Shown here: in pieces, positions 1-13,966 of the stretch
How the letters are laid out: every line of letters starts with the position of its first letter
Numbering within the stretch: the first letter of the stretch is position 1
Source: Harmothoe impar
Lineage: Eukaryota > Annelida > Polychaeta > Phyllodocida > Polynoidae
Length of the DNA: 64,000 bases
NCBI GenBank assembly: GCA_947462335.1
Contig: OX381709.1
Coordinates: 41,820,933 to 41,884,932, forward strand
Direction: 5' to 3'
Translations under genes and position numbers: made by a program
Notes under the pieces: model-generated
Databases searched by the model: none
What the model saw: the letters and a program-made list of their open reading frames with translations, nothing else
Told to the model about the DNA's origin: nothing

Positions 1-1137
1 AGGCTTACTCATGCTATATTTCCATTATTATTGATAGGCCTAGGGGTATTTGCTTGAGACCATCACTATTCAATGGGTAGATCACTATAATTGTATGGAT
101 GCATGTGAATTCCATCATTTTAACTCTCATGGAGAACAAGAGAAAGACAGGCTAGATATTGTTGATTTGTTTTATTCAGTTTTACATTCATTCAAAAGCG
201 TTAATGGTGCTGGAGAATTGGCACTAAGTACAGAGTAATATATAATAGGTGGTTGACTATGGCAACACAGTGGTTTTCGTTCAGATTTGATGGTTCGGTT
301 TTCTATTCTCTTCAGCTCTGCTTCGTAGGGTCTCACTACAGCACCAACAACGATAAAATACATCCCAACTCCATTCTTCTTTAACCACTCCATTCACAAT
401 ATATAATTACACAACATTCTTATACTGCCTCTGTAATAATTATACTTCCTACTGTGTCCTCACAATGGATATAATTATAATAACAATCTGTCCTCTGAGT
501 ACAAACACAGTAAAAGAGCACACCTAGCTTTTCGCTTCTTCAGCTTCTTCGTTCCGATTATACTACGATTGACTACGGTTTCTGTACATGGATGTAAGCG
601 AATGAGAAACGACGAGACATATGACATGATGAATGAGCCTGCTGCTGACGGGCAATGAAACAAAGAATTTGATTGGTTCAATTTTGTGAGTAGTACACGG
701 CCAGAGAGTTTTAGCGCAGCACCACACCGGTGCTTCTGCTTTACTCGTATCTCTCCTTTACTGGTATTTCTTTTTTAAAGTTATTTATATATTTAAATAT
801 ATTTTGTTGGTTTCATGTGTATTAGATAACCAGACGACTTAATCTTTTTAAGAAATAGACATCACTTTGAACGCCCCTCTTATGCGAAGCGTTTTGCATG
901 ATGAAAGTAGTTCCCTCCTCCGCCGCCCTGAGCGCGAGGGAGCAGTGAGTGAATGGGCATGAAAACTGTACCATGATGTATGGATCTAAAAGAGGAAATC
1001 TTCTTTCCTGGCTGACGGAAAGGAAGGGCGTTCAAAGTGAGCCTAGTACAATGTGCGGTGAGACGGCTCGTTCTTCCCCACGGTGGAACATTTTTGGGAA
1101 TAAACTCTTATAAAGCGTCCTGGTTCATGTGATCATT
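1..1137. other. AT-rich non-coding flank downstream of troponin C
   Basis: No supportable gene is seen here. The interval lies 3' of the troponin C stop codon on the minus strand and must hold its 3'UTR; I could not place the polyadenylation site. Only short, unrecognisable open frames occur. Confidence 0.5.
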
Positions 1138-3609
1138 TTAATCACCCAACATCAGTTTTGCAAATTCTGCAAAAATAGAAAAATAGAGAGCGATTGTAGA
1201 TAGATAGAGCGGTGGTCTTAGCCCAAACAGAAACCAAAACACACATCCGACTGAGGGTTTTCAACACGATGAGTAAACTCTTTTTTTAGTAGTTTCTGTT
1301 AAGATCGGGGTCAAATCACCACCACCACGACATCTAGATTTCCATATCCTTCCGCTGCTGTCATGAAGCAGATACCCGAACTACTTTTTATTGCCCAGAG
1401 AGCTAGTGCAAGTAGTCCCTGGCAATAAACGGGCGTCCGCTTGTTCAAAGAATGTTAGGTTAGTGCTTGAAGGATGCAATACTTGGGGGAGTCATTAACT
1501 GCTTTTAGGAAGACGAGGTACGAGATAGGTGGTGGCAATGGAAGTGCGCTGTGCTGCTAGACATAAGGGAAATATAATAATAATAATCATAAAAATAATA
1601 CTTGACGACCCCCACATGAATCACAGCAGCCTATAATACATAATGCAGCGTACAATGCCTCGTCTTGCCTACACGTACGTTCGTCCTCTGTTCAGAAATA
1701 TTGAAAATTTAGGTCAATTTGATCCTGGGGGCAGCATGTTTGGTATTTTTTGAATTTATATTTTTTCAGTGGTGTGTTATTCGTACAGTAGGGAACTCCA
1801 CAGGGACGGCAGCGGGAGGATCAGTATGTAAAATAACAACAATTTAAAGCCAGGAGAGCAAGAGAGCGTTTCCGCTGTTTTACTATTCCAGCCGTAGGGG
1901 GAACCTTAATTAATCAAATATTATTTAGATTATTAATTCATTAATTATTTGCAAGACAAAAAGTGATTAGAATGAGCCAACTTTAATTTCGATTAGCGTT
2001 TAAGGTGGACAGTTCTCTGCTTTCGGTAGCTTTTTTTAAAACCACCATAATAATGATGGTATGGGTTCTTTTTGTTTTTTTCTCCTATGATTAGGTTGGA
2101 ACCAAATATCAATGCTACTTATTTAGGTCTCTGTGAGAGATTGTTTTGGGTTAATGGTTACATGTTTCTAAGTGTGGGCACTTGATGGTACATTGAGTGG
2201 TTACGTTCAACAGTGTGAGCTCTAGGTGGGAGTTGGTCACAGAGCTGGAGTAGAGAGTTGGCTCTTTCTGCTGCGGGTGCACACACAGAACGGGGTCATT
2301 TCCACCACAGGGCGTGCAGAGAAGTGGGAATTATCCGGCATTTTTATCCGGCAATATCCGGGGGTTATCCGGGGGTTATCCTGGGGAGGAGGGGTCCACC
2401 TCAGTCTGACATCATCAACTTACAGAACTCTGCAAAGAAAGACAATATAAGTAGAACCCACTCGGCGTAAGTAACTGCATGCCTTTATCTATGTCCGCAG
2501 TGTGCTGGGTGGCAATGGGTGCAGCCGCTGAGGGTGATAAGAGAAAGTGTGGATAGATAACATATCTGGGGGATAGATGTCAGGTCTAGGATCGTTCACT
2601 TAACTCTTGGGGTTGGATCCAGTTGCAAATCGGCCAGCAAGGTGGCATCTTTGTTCTCTGATGTTTATTATTGTATTTTCTGTGTTGGAATGTCATAGTC
2701 AGACAGTATTGTCAGACTCTTTTTTTTCTCACAAAATTCAGCTTTCTCCGTCTGGGGGCGTCTGCGTCCTTTAGTCAACCTCTTCTTTGGATCAAATATG
2801 TCAAAATTGCAAATCAGAAATTTCTCGGTTGACTTTTGATTCAATTGGGTGCTGTCATCCTTGGTACTCCCTCCAAGAAATGGTAATCGAATTGCAAACA
2901 AATAGTACTAAATCTATCCAAGATACTCTTTTTAGAGAAAATGTTATAGATATATTGAGAAAAGGAAGGGATTTCGAAGACAAAATGAGAATGAATGGAA
3001 GCGTAGATGTTTGCGGAGTGTAGAGAGGATTTCAGTTCGACGGAGAACTGAGCAAATTACCATTTCAAATCAGAGGGGGATAGTTTTCAAAAATCAATCC
3101 AGTTTTTCTTTTGGTGTATGGTTTTAGGAGGGGACATTCAGGTTGCTTTATAGTGTGTGGCGATTTCTGTGTTGTATATATATAGATACTTGTATGTCAT
3201 AGGCTGCGGTCTGCCCATCAATGGGGCATTGCAATTCCGCGTGTTCTTAAAAGCTAGGAGACCTGGACAATATGCGCCATTGCCTGTAAACACCAAATCG
3301 GCCCACGCGTCAACTGGAAAGAAGCCTCACAACCGAAAAAATGAACTGTTTCCAGTGACGCCAAGGAAGTAGGGAGTGGTGACATCTGCTTTTCACGACA
3401 TTTCCACACTGCAAGAAATCCTTGACACAACTCAGTTAGGTTTCACCAAAGGGGAGTGCGCATATATCTCCATGGTCAGACTTGCTGTTGAAGCTGTCAG
3501 TGGGAAAGCCACAGGAATATGCAGTCAAGTCTCAATAAGATCGAGCCAAGGATTGTGGTGATTCCAATGGTCACATAGCAGTATGCACACCATAGAAGGG
3601 AGAGGTTTC

Positions 3610-3642
<33 letters not shown>

Positions 3643-6600
3643 CCATCGTGTCTCATTCACCATTATGGTCCGTTATGCCGCTCACGTGACCACCATCATA
3701 ATTATGATGATTCCAAAGCGAGGCCACAGGGCAAAGGTCACATCATGCTGACGTCATAATGCCGCAAAATGCAGCGGACGATGTGCATGGCCCTTACAAA
3801 TGCAAACCGCCACCCATAAGGAGTCAGAGAGAAGCCAGATGATTGGTTATTGTCGAACATGGGCTGGTTCAACAGTCCATCTCTTAGAACTGTTGCTTTT
3901 TCAATAATAGACATGGGAGGGTCTTGTGTCAAGTTATCTATCCACTTCCGGGGAACATGCCCATGCAACATGCAGTACATGCAATACATGCCGCCAGAGC
4001 CACGTGACACCATACCATATATGGACAGAACCGACAGAAACAGGACAATACTAAATTTACAATTTAACTTAAAAGAAAATGATAATAATTGTAAGTGTAT
4101 CCTTGATGTAGCCTTTAAATATACTGGTCTGACATAAAATCCTACTTTGCTGCTAACCTTCTCTCGTATCATGCTCTTTATTCAAATAATCTCAAAATCA
4201 GATATCCAGAAGTCAAAGTCACCACAATGTATGACTCGCATTTTAGTTAGTTTTAAATCAAGTTTCAAAATTCTCGCCATTCTCTACGCAATCAATGCAG
4301 TATTTGGTGAATGGTTCTGAGAGTCTCAAGCACAAGTAACCGACGTCTAAGACCTTCACGTTAAAAGGCATTAACGCTGTCTTCGGCAAAAAAATCTCTA
4401 AAGCCTCTCGCCTAAGCTACTGTAAATATTCGATGTGTAAGAAATTACTAATTGGAAAACACATTGCGCAAAAAAGGAAATTTAGTTTACTCTGCTTACT
4501 TTCAAAAACCGAGACACAAATCCTATTTCTGTGAATTATCAGGATAATAGAATAAGGAAAAAAAGCAAATATGAATTTAAAAGACATAGGACAATCTGTC
4601 ACGTTTCTATGACGTCATGCAGTTATACAATAAAGGCATGCATATATGAAAGAAGGCAATGACGTACCGTCATAATCTACCCATCCGCTGCCGTCAGTAT
4701 CTACGTCCAAGATCATGTCGTCAATGTCGTCTTCTGTCAGGTCATCACCGAGGTTCTTGAGGATCCATCTGGAAGTGGTTATTTTATATACTTAGTACCA
4801 ACCCAAAATGTTTCAGTAAAAATGAATAAATAACGCAATACAATATGTATGAGCATGTTGTGCCGGTCCATGTAGCCTATACTGTTCACTTCAAAGAGAT
4901 CCATCCTTCTTCCAGGGTCTTTCCATTGAGGCTGTAGTCCAAGGGAGGAAATACTTGTTTAATTTCTGCAATAATTCTAATGTACATAGAATATATGATG
5001 AATGTTGATGGGTAGAATCGTTTCATCCCATAACTTCACATGTTTAGCAACATCATCCTAATGGGTCTGCATGTGATGTTTTATATACAAGTCGTTCTCA
5101 CCCGTTTCCCTACCGAGAATCTACTCATACACACTCGAGCAATTTGAGCGAACAAGAATGATTAAAACCTGCAAAGAAATGGAACAATTTAGACTAATTC
5201 TAGCTATCTGGTGGCACTAGCCCCGGGTTCATTGAGGAGGACAAAAAAACCACCAAAGAACCATATCATAATATCCCTACAAAAATTAAAGTTATACCTG
5301 AGCTCATTTACGTTGACCTCTCCCTTCTTTTCTTTGTCCAGTACACGGAAGATCTCCTTGAGTTCCCTCTCGTCCTCATCCTCTTGCATCTTCTTCACTA
5401 CCAGTGTCCGGAACTCTTCAAAGTCGATGTAGCCGGTTCCTGCAAGGGAAGAAGTTTTGATGTCAGATGGCAGAGTAGCTGAATGGAACTACACACCGAG
5501 ACATTATGCAAGATTTACCAAGACCAAGACCATAACCCCCCAAGACCGTAACACCAATGTGGAGTGTATCAGGTGTGGTTGCATGGAAGGACTGTATACA
5601 AGTTGAACCAATAAGAGAAAGATTTCATACCACTCTGCTGACTTTACTCCCTCTGGCAGTAATTTCAAATTTGACAACAGCCTTGTCTTTATCCACAGTT
5701 TACCTATCGTAGTTCACACCGCATGTTAGACCCTCAGGCAAAATGAGCTTCACCTGTTGGGTTAGATCAAAGAGTTCTGTTTGATAAAAGGGTTACATCG
5801 AAAATGTATTTATTTACCCTCAGTATCGATCTCATCCTCCATCTTCTCCAGCCAATCGACCTTGATGTTGTGGCCGATTTTCTTCATGCCTGCGGCGATG
5901 TCAGCAACCTTCATCTTTCCCTCATCTCTCTTGTCCAATGAGGAGAAGGCATCATTGGCAGCTGTTACGAAGAGAAGTGAAATTTATGGCCTCGTATTAA
6001 GCTTGAAGAGTGCTAAAGTGGAGACTCAAAATAGTTGGAGGGACTACTAAGAGCAGAGGTTGGATAACGTCGAGTAACATTTCGTTTTACATATGATCGG
6101 AAAAAAATAAGGAAGAGATATGTGTGGACGAATACACATCATGTGACAAAAAATTAGGATTTCAACAAGTATAACCTATCGAACAGCTGCAGACCAAAGT
6201 TAACTATTCAAAGGTTTGTACAGGTATATCTAAACTTTGGGGCAATATTCATACATTTTGTACTGACTTAAAGGAGAAGTCATTTTAAAAGCCAGTTGAA
6301 TAAGCTCCCATGCAATGGGGGCAAATATCTTATTGGAAATAACCCCCCCCCCCCAATGTGGTAATAAAATGACCACTCCCTTAATGTGTAGGAAGATACT
6401 ACATGAAGTAGTGTTTTTTATGGTCTCTGTATTTCATGGCTGGTGGCAGCCCCTATTGTATGGAGTTTACCTAGCCATCTTCTGCAGCAGGTATCTATAA
6501 TTATTGTTAGATTTACCTCCGAATGCAAAGTGAACAATGACAGTAAGACTGGGAGAATATTATATGGATTAAAGTATTACGACATCACCCTCCCCCCTAC

Positions 6601-8524
6601 GTTCCCTGAATGCCTATAAATTCGATCTGTTAAGTCAACTTATTTTGAGAGAGCTAACTTTGTACGCTCCATACACCAGGGGTGCAATAGGATACCTAAG
6701 CCCCCTACAAATGTAGTTCTTATTAGCTAATTGTCATATAGTTAGACATGTATTTACACCTGTCTGCATGAAACTGTTCTTTATGCAATGATAATCCATA
6801 ATGGCGATGATTGTGTAAAATCCTGGGTCAAATCACTAATAATATTCCCAGCTGTTAATGAAACTCAACCAGAGTTCATCAAGCCATGAAGTCATACAAG
6901 GGTGCATCACTGACAAGTTTCACGTCAGGACTACATTCAAATATCATGGTGATAAATAGTGCATTGAAGCACTATGCTGCTATGGCCAGGCCTGAGTGTT
7001 TGTGACTTATTTATAGAATTTTGTTTTACTAACTGTATTTATCAAAATCACAATCTCTCATGGTATACTGTTATATTGATATTAAAGTGTTATATCATGT
7101 CATCCTGGATTCTGATTAGAATATCAATAGTCACCGTCAGATAAATTGACTTATTCCACAGAAGAAATAATTGAAAGGCTCAATTGACATCTCATTTACA
7201 GCAGGCCTACTTTGTATTAACAAGCGGCCATTAACGAGTGATCAGTTCAAAACAGAGTGGACATCCGGTTCACGGAAACAGCCGAACATTTCCGAGGAGA
7301 AGGAGAGCCGAGTCTGATCCATAAAAAGACGGTATGCAGAACACTCGGCCGTTGCGGGGCCTGCTCCCCCAGACGCTGGGCTGCTGCCAGTGCTACTCCA
7401 GGCTGTGAGCTGCTCTTGAGCTACTCCTGAGCTGAACACGCCCTGTGGATAACAGCCAGGCGCGCCATATTTGGCCTAGCGTTGCCATGGCGACGGGCTG
7501 AGCCTTTGCTCTCCACCCCTACCAGAGGAGTACGCTATTTACCTGTGCTACTGCCAAACTCCAGTAAATCCCCACTCGCAAGTTGCCATGGTAGCAGTGG
7601 CCGACTTAACAGAGCGGCTGCTGTGTAGCTTTGGCCACGTATACACTCAGGGGTACATCCTGGCAGGGTAAACATACTCAATGTGGTCGGTTTCCATGGT
7701 AACCATCCATCTTGGCACATAGAATAGATTCGAGCTATAGCTTTGCCTGGCTGTGACCTCCAGCAAAGGTGGCCTGCACTGGCTGCTGTTTTGAAGTAAA
7801 GGTACTAAAACACCCCGCCCTTTTACTCCAGGTGTTGTAGACTTCTCCGCAGTGTATATTCCTTGCGATATAGGGAATGGGTACTTCAAGTTCATGAAGA
7901 TATTCGGATATTCCAAATAAATAAACCAATTACACAGAAATGTCTGCAACAATGCAGGTCATGTATTTTCCATTAAGTAGTTCCCCATTTTAAGCATTTT
8001 GGGGTCGTGCCAGCTATGGTGATTTTTGGACATCGATGCAGCTTTCTGGATAAACCAGCAAATCCAATGAGAAGGGAACGCCAATGTCGTGGTAGGTAGC
8101 AGTCAACAGGGTCTGGATGATGCACTTGTCTGAACATAATAGTATACTTACCTTTAAGCTGTGCCTCTGTGAGCTTTACTTCCGTCTGGAAGAAAGGAAA
8201 AGATTTTTAATGTTGTAAAACTTTGAAAAACACTGAGAATCCTTTAACATCCTGATAGATCTGAGAATTCTAGATTATTGAGTGAATATATCATGGCGTG
8301 GACCATAATCCAATCTAAGAGTTTTCACATGGTTCACATGCCAGTTTTGTCAGAAAGAAAATCATATCAAGAGTGATTATGCTCTGTACATTGGCCACCT
8401 TATTGTATATATACAAGGTCCCTGTAATGCCAGTACGTTCGATCCTAAACTTAAACAACTCTCGATTTGATATGTAGTCTCACTGATGCTATACTATGAT
8501 ATACAACAAAGTTGAACTTACCAT
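1138..8524 (-). CDS. Troponin C, six coding exons, complete (150 aa)
   Basis: Troponin C is the Ca2+ sensor of the striated-muscle thin filament; it binds troponin I and T. Coding exons, in transcript order: 8522-8524 (ATG only, followed by GTAAGT), 8152-8185, 5818-5961, 5298-5439, 4668-4768 and 1138-1166. All junctions are GT-AG, phases agree, and the total is 453 nt, giving 150 aa plus TAA, the usual family length. The last exon was placed by its acceptor (TATTTTTGCAG) and by completing EF-hand IV as DYDEF followed by AKLMLGD. EF loops lie at residues 22-33, 58-69, 95-106 and 131-142. Loop IV (DTDGSGWVDYDE) is canonical. Loop I (Arg at 3, Asp at 12) and loop III (Lys at 5) lack ligands, and loop II has Glu at position 3. 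One good Ca2+ site is known for molluscan troponin C. An intron directly after ATG is also typical of calmodulin genes, but the degenerate sites exclude calmodulin. The 5'UTR and promoter lie beyond 8524 and were not delimited. Confidence 0.93.
2787..3561 (+). other. Weak coding-like patch inside troponin C intron 5
   Basis: Short open stretches at 2787-3023, 3157-3372 and 3376-3561 have mixed amino-acid composition rather than repeat-like composition; the last two share a frame and are separated by one TAG. No domain is recognised and no splice structure is convincing. It may be a decayed pseudogene or chance. It lies antisense within the troponin C intron 1167-4667. Confidence 0.15.
3613..3646. 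repeat. (CAT)n microsatellite
   Basis: About ten CAT/ATC trinucleotides in a row, within troponin C intron 5. Confidence 0.9.
6315..6393. repeat. Truncated end of a GGGAGTG-type MITE
   Basis: A C-tract is followed by AAATGACCACTCCCTTAA, which matches the right terminus of the element at 36927-37258 (GACCACTCCCTAA). No matching left terminus is seen nearby, so this appears to be a one-ended remnant in troponin C intron 2. Confidence 0.5.
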
Positions 8525-11500
8525 GGCTGGTTTGTATTGTCAGAGCACCCTACCCAGGAAGAAGGATGGAGGAGAACTGGGAGGTGCGTCGGTGTCTACG
8601 AAGGCCGCGAAATAGCTGCCTGGCTCGTTTTACCTCTGTGCTGCCCACTGCGCCACCTACACCAGCACTGCGCAGGCGCACATCCAGTCAGAAGCAAGTT
8701 CCCTGTGCGCATGCCCAAAATAGCGCCCCCTACCCACATTCTGCCAACCACCGATAGGGGCTGTACAGCATTGAGACGCTGTTCAACATCTCATGTGCAT
8801 CACGGTTTAGAAGATGCGAAGCTCTTTTGTTGTACAATAAGGGGTTAAGACATCAGGGTATTACGTTGGTCAGAGCAAGGCAGTTGCAGTGTAAGCAATA
8901 TAATAATACAGAGCAATATTATTACACCTGTTGTTTTTCCCAATCTGCTTCAAACCATTCGATTGGTTCCATTTGCATCTTCTGCGTTTATTAAGAGCAA
9001 ATATATATGGCTGTGCCTTTGACTTTTAAGATTGGAATAATACATTTTGATTCACAGTTCAGAATCACATACAAATCTGCCCTAAAACTTGCTGCAGTAA
9101 TGGATGGACTATAAGCTACCTCTTACAAATACCAGCTGATACGTAGCCTTCTGCATACACCCCTGCACAGTGCTACACAGCAACTCTGAATGCCCCGGCC
9201 TTTAGTCTCAAGTGGCTATCCCAGGTTAGTCATAGAGACATTGGTCAGGCACGCCCAAGTGCTATTCAAAAACTCTCTACTTGGTATGTAATACCAGCAG
9301 CTTAAACGTGGAACTATTTTTCTTATTTTGTACCACCTCATTCATTTGTATATATTCATCTGTTGTATGTAAATAGTTTATTACCAAACTGTAATCTATG
9401 CAGCAAAAAGTGGGTGGAATCTGAAGGTCAACTAAAAATCTGTTCAAACTAATGATAAAATGTCTTATATGTATTCACTGGATGGATTACCCCCCGCGGA
9501 AATTAACCGGGAAGATCTTAATGTCGCATTGCATGTTATGAATAGTTAAATAAAATTTTAAAAAAAGACTGCTCAAGGCAAAACAACATAATTATGACTA
9601 ATCTTACTCAAAAGAACTCAGCCTAAAACCCATTGAAATGTAGAAGACTAGGTTGAGTTGGTCAGTATTGACCAACCTGACTGTATTAACCAACCTAGGT
9701 TGGCAATATAGGGAGCCAAAAAAATGACTAACTTGGTTAGGCACTATAGTGATTGAGAGATTGGTCATACTATAGGGAGCCAAAGAATATCAGTCTATCT
9801 GACAGGAACTGATCGGAAACTAACCAAATATTTTCCTCCTTCTTCGTCCAAAACTGAACCATTGAATAAACGGATAATCCGTGCTGCTAAATACTATATA
9901 GATAATATGGATATGAGGTCTAAGTGTATTAGAAGGGTGTTTCTCAAGAGAGAAGGGTGTTGGAACATTGGATGTATCCACTTACAACACCACCCAAATT
10001 TACCCACCAGATGGCGATACTCACACTGCTAGTGAGTGAAGCCAACTGCTGGCTTCACCAGCTCAGCAAGTATAAATAGGTCGATGGGAGCTGCTCCGCT
10101 GAGGGTAAGAGCACCAGGCTAACGGGGGCAGGTTGATAGGTAAACATGGGGCACTGATTAGTATCTGCTATCCAGAGGGAATAAGTCCGAGTGGAATATA
10201 TCCCTAGTGACTGAATGCAATTACTGTCTTGTATTAGTGACTATTTAGAGAAATCTGAAGATATTCTTAGACCAGAAGGTTTGTTTGAGAAAATATATTT
10301 GATGTCATAGCAAGGAAATAGACATGAATATTCAATTAAATGTGGATGTTTTTTTGTGATAATAGATATAAATGATACCCCGGGTGACTTTCTGCTCCTC
10401 CCCTCCCTTCCCCCGATAAATTTAAAAGGATTAAAAACTAAAAGGACTAACACAATCAAACTGCGAAATTGACTGGCTGAGGCAGATCCCCATATAATAT
10501 ACCAACTCCCTGCCCACCTTTATATTTTATGTATCTATTATGTAGGGCGATGGGTCGCAGGTAGACCGAGTCATGATATAGTCTTTGTATATCAATGGTG
10601 GAATACACACTTGATGTGGTGCCAGGAAAGAAACAAGGCCAACTAGGTGAGCTACCCCCTCCTGTACACCCAGTCGCAGGTTATAGCTGTTTAGAACATG
10701 TATAATATTCAGCATACCTACAAAGAGCCTCTTCCTCTCAAAACACAATCATGGTACCGCTTAGATCTAGAAAGAATTGGATATGCACTACAGCACTAGA
10801 AAGAAGTTGCATTGAGTGCAAGGGGTATTCATATATTTGTTTTGGCAAATACCAGATAATACAATTTGACAGACTCTTTCTGATAAATGCCTAAATCCCC
10901 TCGAAGCAAGTTTTTTTTACTTCTCTACTCCTTCAGTAATTCCTTGATCTTTCAACACCACTTAGAATGGCAACAGTGTGCGACCATAGGAAGTAGCAGA
11001 GAACTGAGATAACATGATCTTGATGAAATGGATATTATTGCTTTTTTTTCCGACGATTCATTAATGCCTCTACCTATCCCGTCCATATTGACGGACAGAA
11101 GACTACAATATAGTGTGGATCCATGCATACATTTTAGCAGCTCTTTATTTTGGAGTATTGGTCCCAGGATAAGATGATGCCACCGTGGGATATCACATGA
11201 GAAAACATGTCAAAGAGATATACACATCAGTTCTTAAATGATAGTCGTACACTTTGCAAATATCAAAACACAAAGTACCTCAGCATTCCAATGTATAACA
11301 AACGGGCCGTGAACCTAAAGGCTGGAGTGATTTCCCCCCTATTACATGTGGCAGCGAGTGACTCCTGGTACTCGTAGTATAGTGTGTTACATGGACTGAG
11401 CAGGTCCCTGGAGCCTGCACTCTGCCCTAAGTTTGACTCCATCCATGAAAACATAAAGGTCCCCTTTGGTCCCCTTGAACTAACCTCGAACATTGGTGAA

Positions 11501-13630
11501 AGGGGATATTTCCTGAGGAAATATCAGTAAAAATTCGAAAAAGGGGCATAGTTCACCACACTATTGTGAATATTAAAAATGGGTCAACATGGCGATGTGC
11601 AGAGAAAAATGGTACTCCTTGACGCTCAAAATTCAGTGTTTTAAGAAAAAGGGGTACTTTGGCACAATTTCCTTTTTGTCCGCAATCCTAATAGTACGGA
11701 GTCACTATAGGCGTAAAATGACAGCGTTTAAAAAAAAAATGGATGCATGCATTTTCTCCCCGAAATCAGCATGAAAGGGTGGTTTGGGAAATTCAATTTA
11801 CGGATGGTGTCAGATTGCCTATTGAGTGCGAGGACTGGGAGCAGCTCTTGGGGCTTCAGTACATAATACGGTAAAGCCAATTGCTCGTCCCCTCCAGTAA
11901 TACACAGCCATGAAATATATATTTTATTGTTCTAAGATTTACAGTAAGAACCTCTTGTAAGTATGTTTATAAATCCATATTAAAGCACCGACGGCCGAGA
12001 GTTAGACATTTACACAAATATGGCATATTCTCAATCAAGCCAAAGAAGCAATGCAGAAAGAAGCGTGATAATGCATGAACAAATTTCAATTTGAAATTTG
12101 ATCCGTAACTGTTTCTTCTATTTGAGGAATCTTGCTAATACATGATGTGTTTAGTATTGAAGTACATAATTACAACACAGTTCTAGAGAAATATATCATC
12201 AGCCCATTCAGACCCGCCAAAATGTTACCAATATGACTCTCTTGGTGAATCCATCCCCAAGATAGTCAGGCACTATTAGACCTGGAAAGGATTCAGGCAA
12301 TGTTGGGGAGATTCCAACGTTGCCTCACACTCCCTCTAGAATCCCAGCTTGCCTGAATGACTCACTGACCCCTCGTCAAAAGGAGGCAGGTAGTGATGGC
12401 CTCAGAGTCCAGCACAGTCTGACACCTCACTCTGATGTTACCTCACTCTGATGTTACCTCACTCTGATGGCAGAGCCCATCCTTACCACAATCTCTTTGA
12501 AAGGAAACCAAGCAATGCTGGAAACTTCCAGGTCATATGTCTGACTCTGTAAAGCGATGCATGCTAACATAGGAGGCTCTACACCCTACTCATACATGCT
12601 GTATGTAAAATGCCGGTCACATGTTGTGCACCTGTAGGTGGGGGCCGTTTGTACATGTGTATTTATACAACCCTATGGCGCTACTCCACTGGCTCTATCT
12701 CTATGTGTGCTGATGCCAGAGAGAATCCCTGAGAACCAGCTTACTGGAGGATTACTGTGCCAATAGTAGAGCTGTCAGCTACCACCCATCTCTGTACCAC
12801 ATGATCTATAAGAGCAGCTCCCGATGAGCGATGGCGCCCACCCAGACTAATGTAAGATGTATGCATGCATGAGCACGCTAGTTTAGTTTGTCTTTAACTG
12901 CCAACTCTTGGTATTGGTATTTTGACATTTCAAATATTCATTATGGACATTATGATATTCAATGGCGGAAGAGCATCTATCACTATGTGTACACCAGCAA
13001 AAAATAATAACATCTCACAGGTATTAGCCCACTGTATATGCAAATTATCTAACTATGTATACACATGTTGTTCTCATATTTTCTATAATTTTATAACTCT
13101 AATCATGGTGGGAGAGTGGACAGGGAGGATATGAACTATCGATAGAGCATCCTGTAGCGAGAGATGTCACCAACTGAGTTGTTTAACTCTCTGTACAGAT
13201 ACGGCCATCGTTAGCCTAAGGGATAATAATTTTTGCAACTGGGTCTGAATCTAAACCAAGAATGTGTTGGGAGAGTGACTCCTGTGCTACAGTTGTTGAC
13301 CCCTCAGAGAGAGATTCCTCAGTCAACCTCTGTCTCAGAATGAGTATATAGTGTAGACACATAAGCACCAACATGGCTCCCTCTAACGTGATACTTGGTA
13401 AACAACGGCATTCAATTCATACTGTAACAGTCATATAACACAATTATAGATAAATAGTCGTGTATCGTTTTCAAAAGCTTAACGGGATATTTTCTAACAG
13501 AATCCATCACTGAGTAACGGATAACGATTTCTTGTTCCTTGGAACAACCACTGAATGCCTTGTTTACAAAGCTCTCTATACTATATGTGCTCCTCATTCA
13601 TCACTGGAAAGCAACACCTTGTAAATTGTA
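8525..13630. other. Intergenic region without a supportable gene
   Basis: The first few hundred bases must include the troponin C promoter and 5'UTR. The interval 9640-9790 has imperfect inverted copies of a TTGGTCA/TGACCAA motif and two copies of CTATAGGGAGCCAAA, probably a decayed MITE. A 16-bp tandem repeat is at 12424-12469. The remainder is AT-rich, with no recognisable coding or RNA gene. Confidence 0.5.
12424..12469. repeat. 16-bp tandem repeat, 3 copies
   Basis: The unit CCTCACTCTGATGTTA is repeated almost perfectly three times. Confidence 0.9.
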
Positions 13631-13633
13631 CAA

Positions 13634-13966
13634 CCTCTCAATGGTTGGTGATGCCGAGCTAACAAACATAATGTAATCACCTCTCATGGGTTGATAATGC
13701 TGAGCTGACAAACATTGTATCACCTGCCAGGGGTTGATAGCTAACATACATTGTGTATCATCTGTCAGGGGTGGATGATGCTGAGTTAACAAACATTTAA
13801 TTATCTTTCAGGGATTGATGATGCTGAGCTAACAATAATTTTACATCACCTGTCAGGGGTTGATGATGCTGAGCTAACAAAGATTAGATCACCTGTCAGG
13901 GGTTGATGATGCTGAGCTAATAGACATTTTACATCACCTCTCAGGGGTTGATGATGCTGAGCTAAC
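13634..13966. repeat. Minisatellite of about 52-56 bp overlapping a 3' coding end
   Basis: About seven or eight variants of a unit containing GGTTGATGATGCTGAGCTAA and ATCACCTGTCAGG follow one another. The right-most copy, read on the minus strand, supplies the last residues (SSASSTPER) and the stop codon of the membrane protein at 13934-17729. The array therefore either captured the stop codon or spread from the coding end. Confidence 0.85.

Noticed and set aside
4260..4320. Terminal troponin C exon at 4280-4317
   Set aside because: It would add an unrelated Cys-containing tail and lacks a good acceptor; 1138-1166 gives EF-hand completion, a strong acceptor and the family length.
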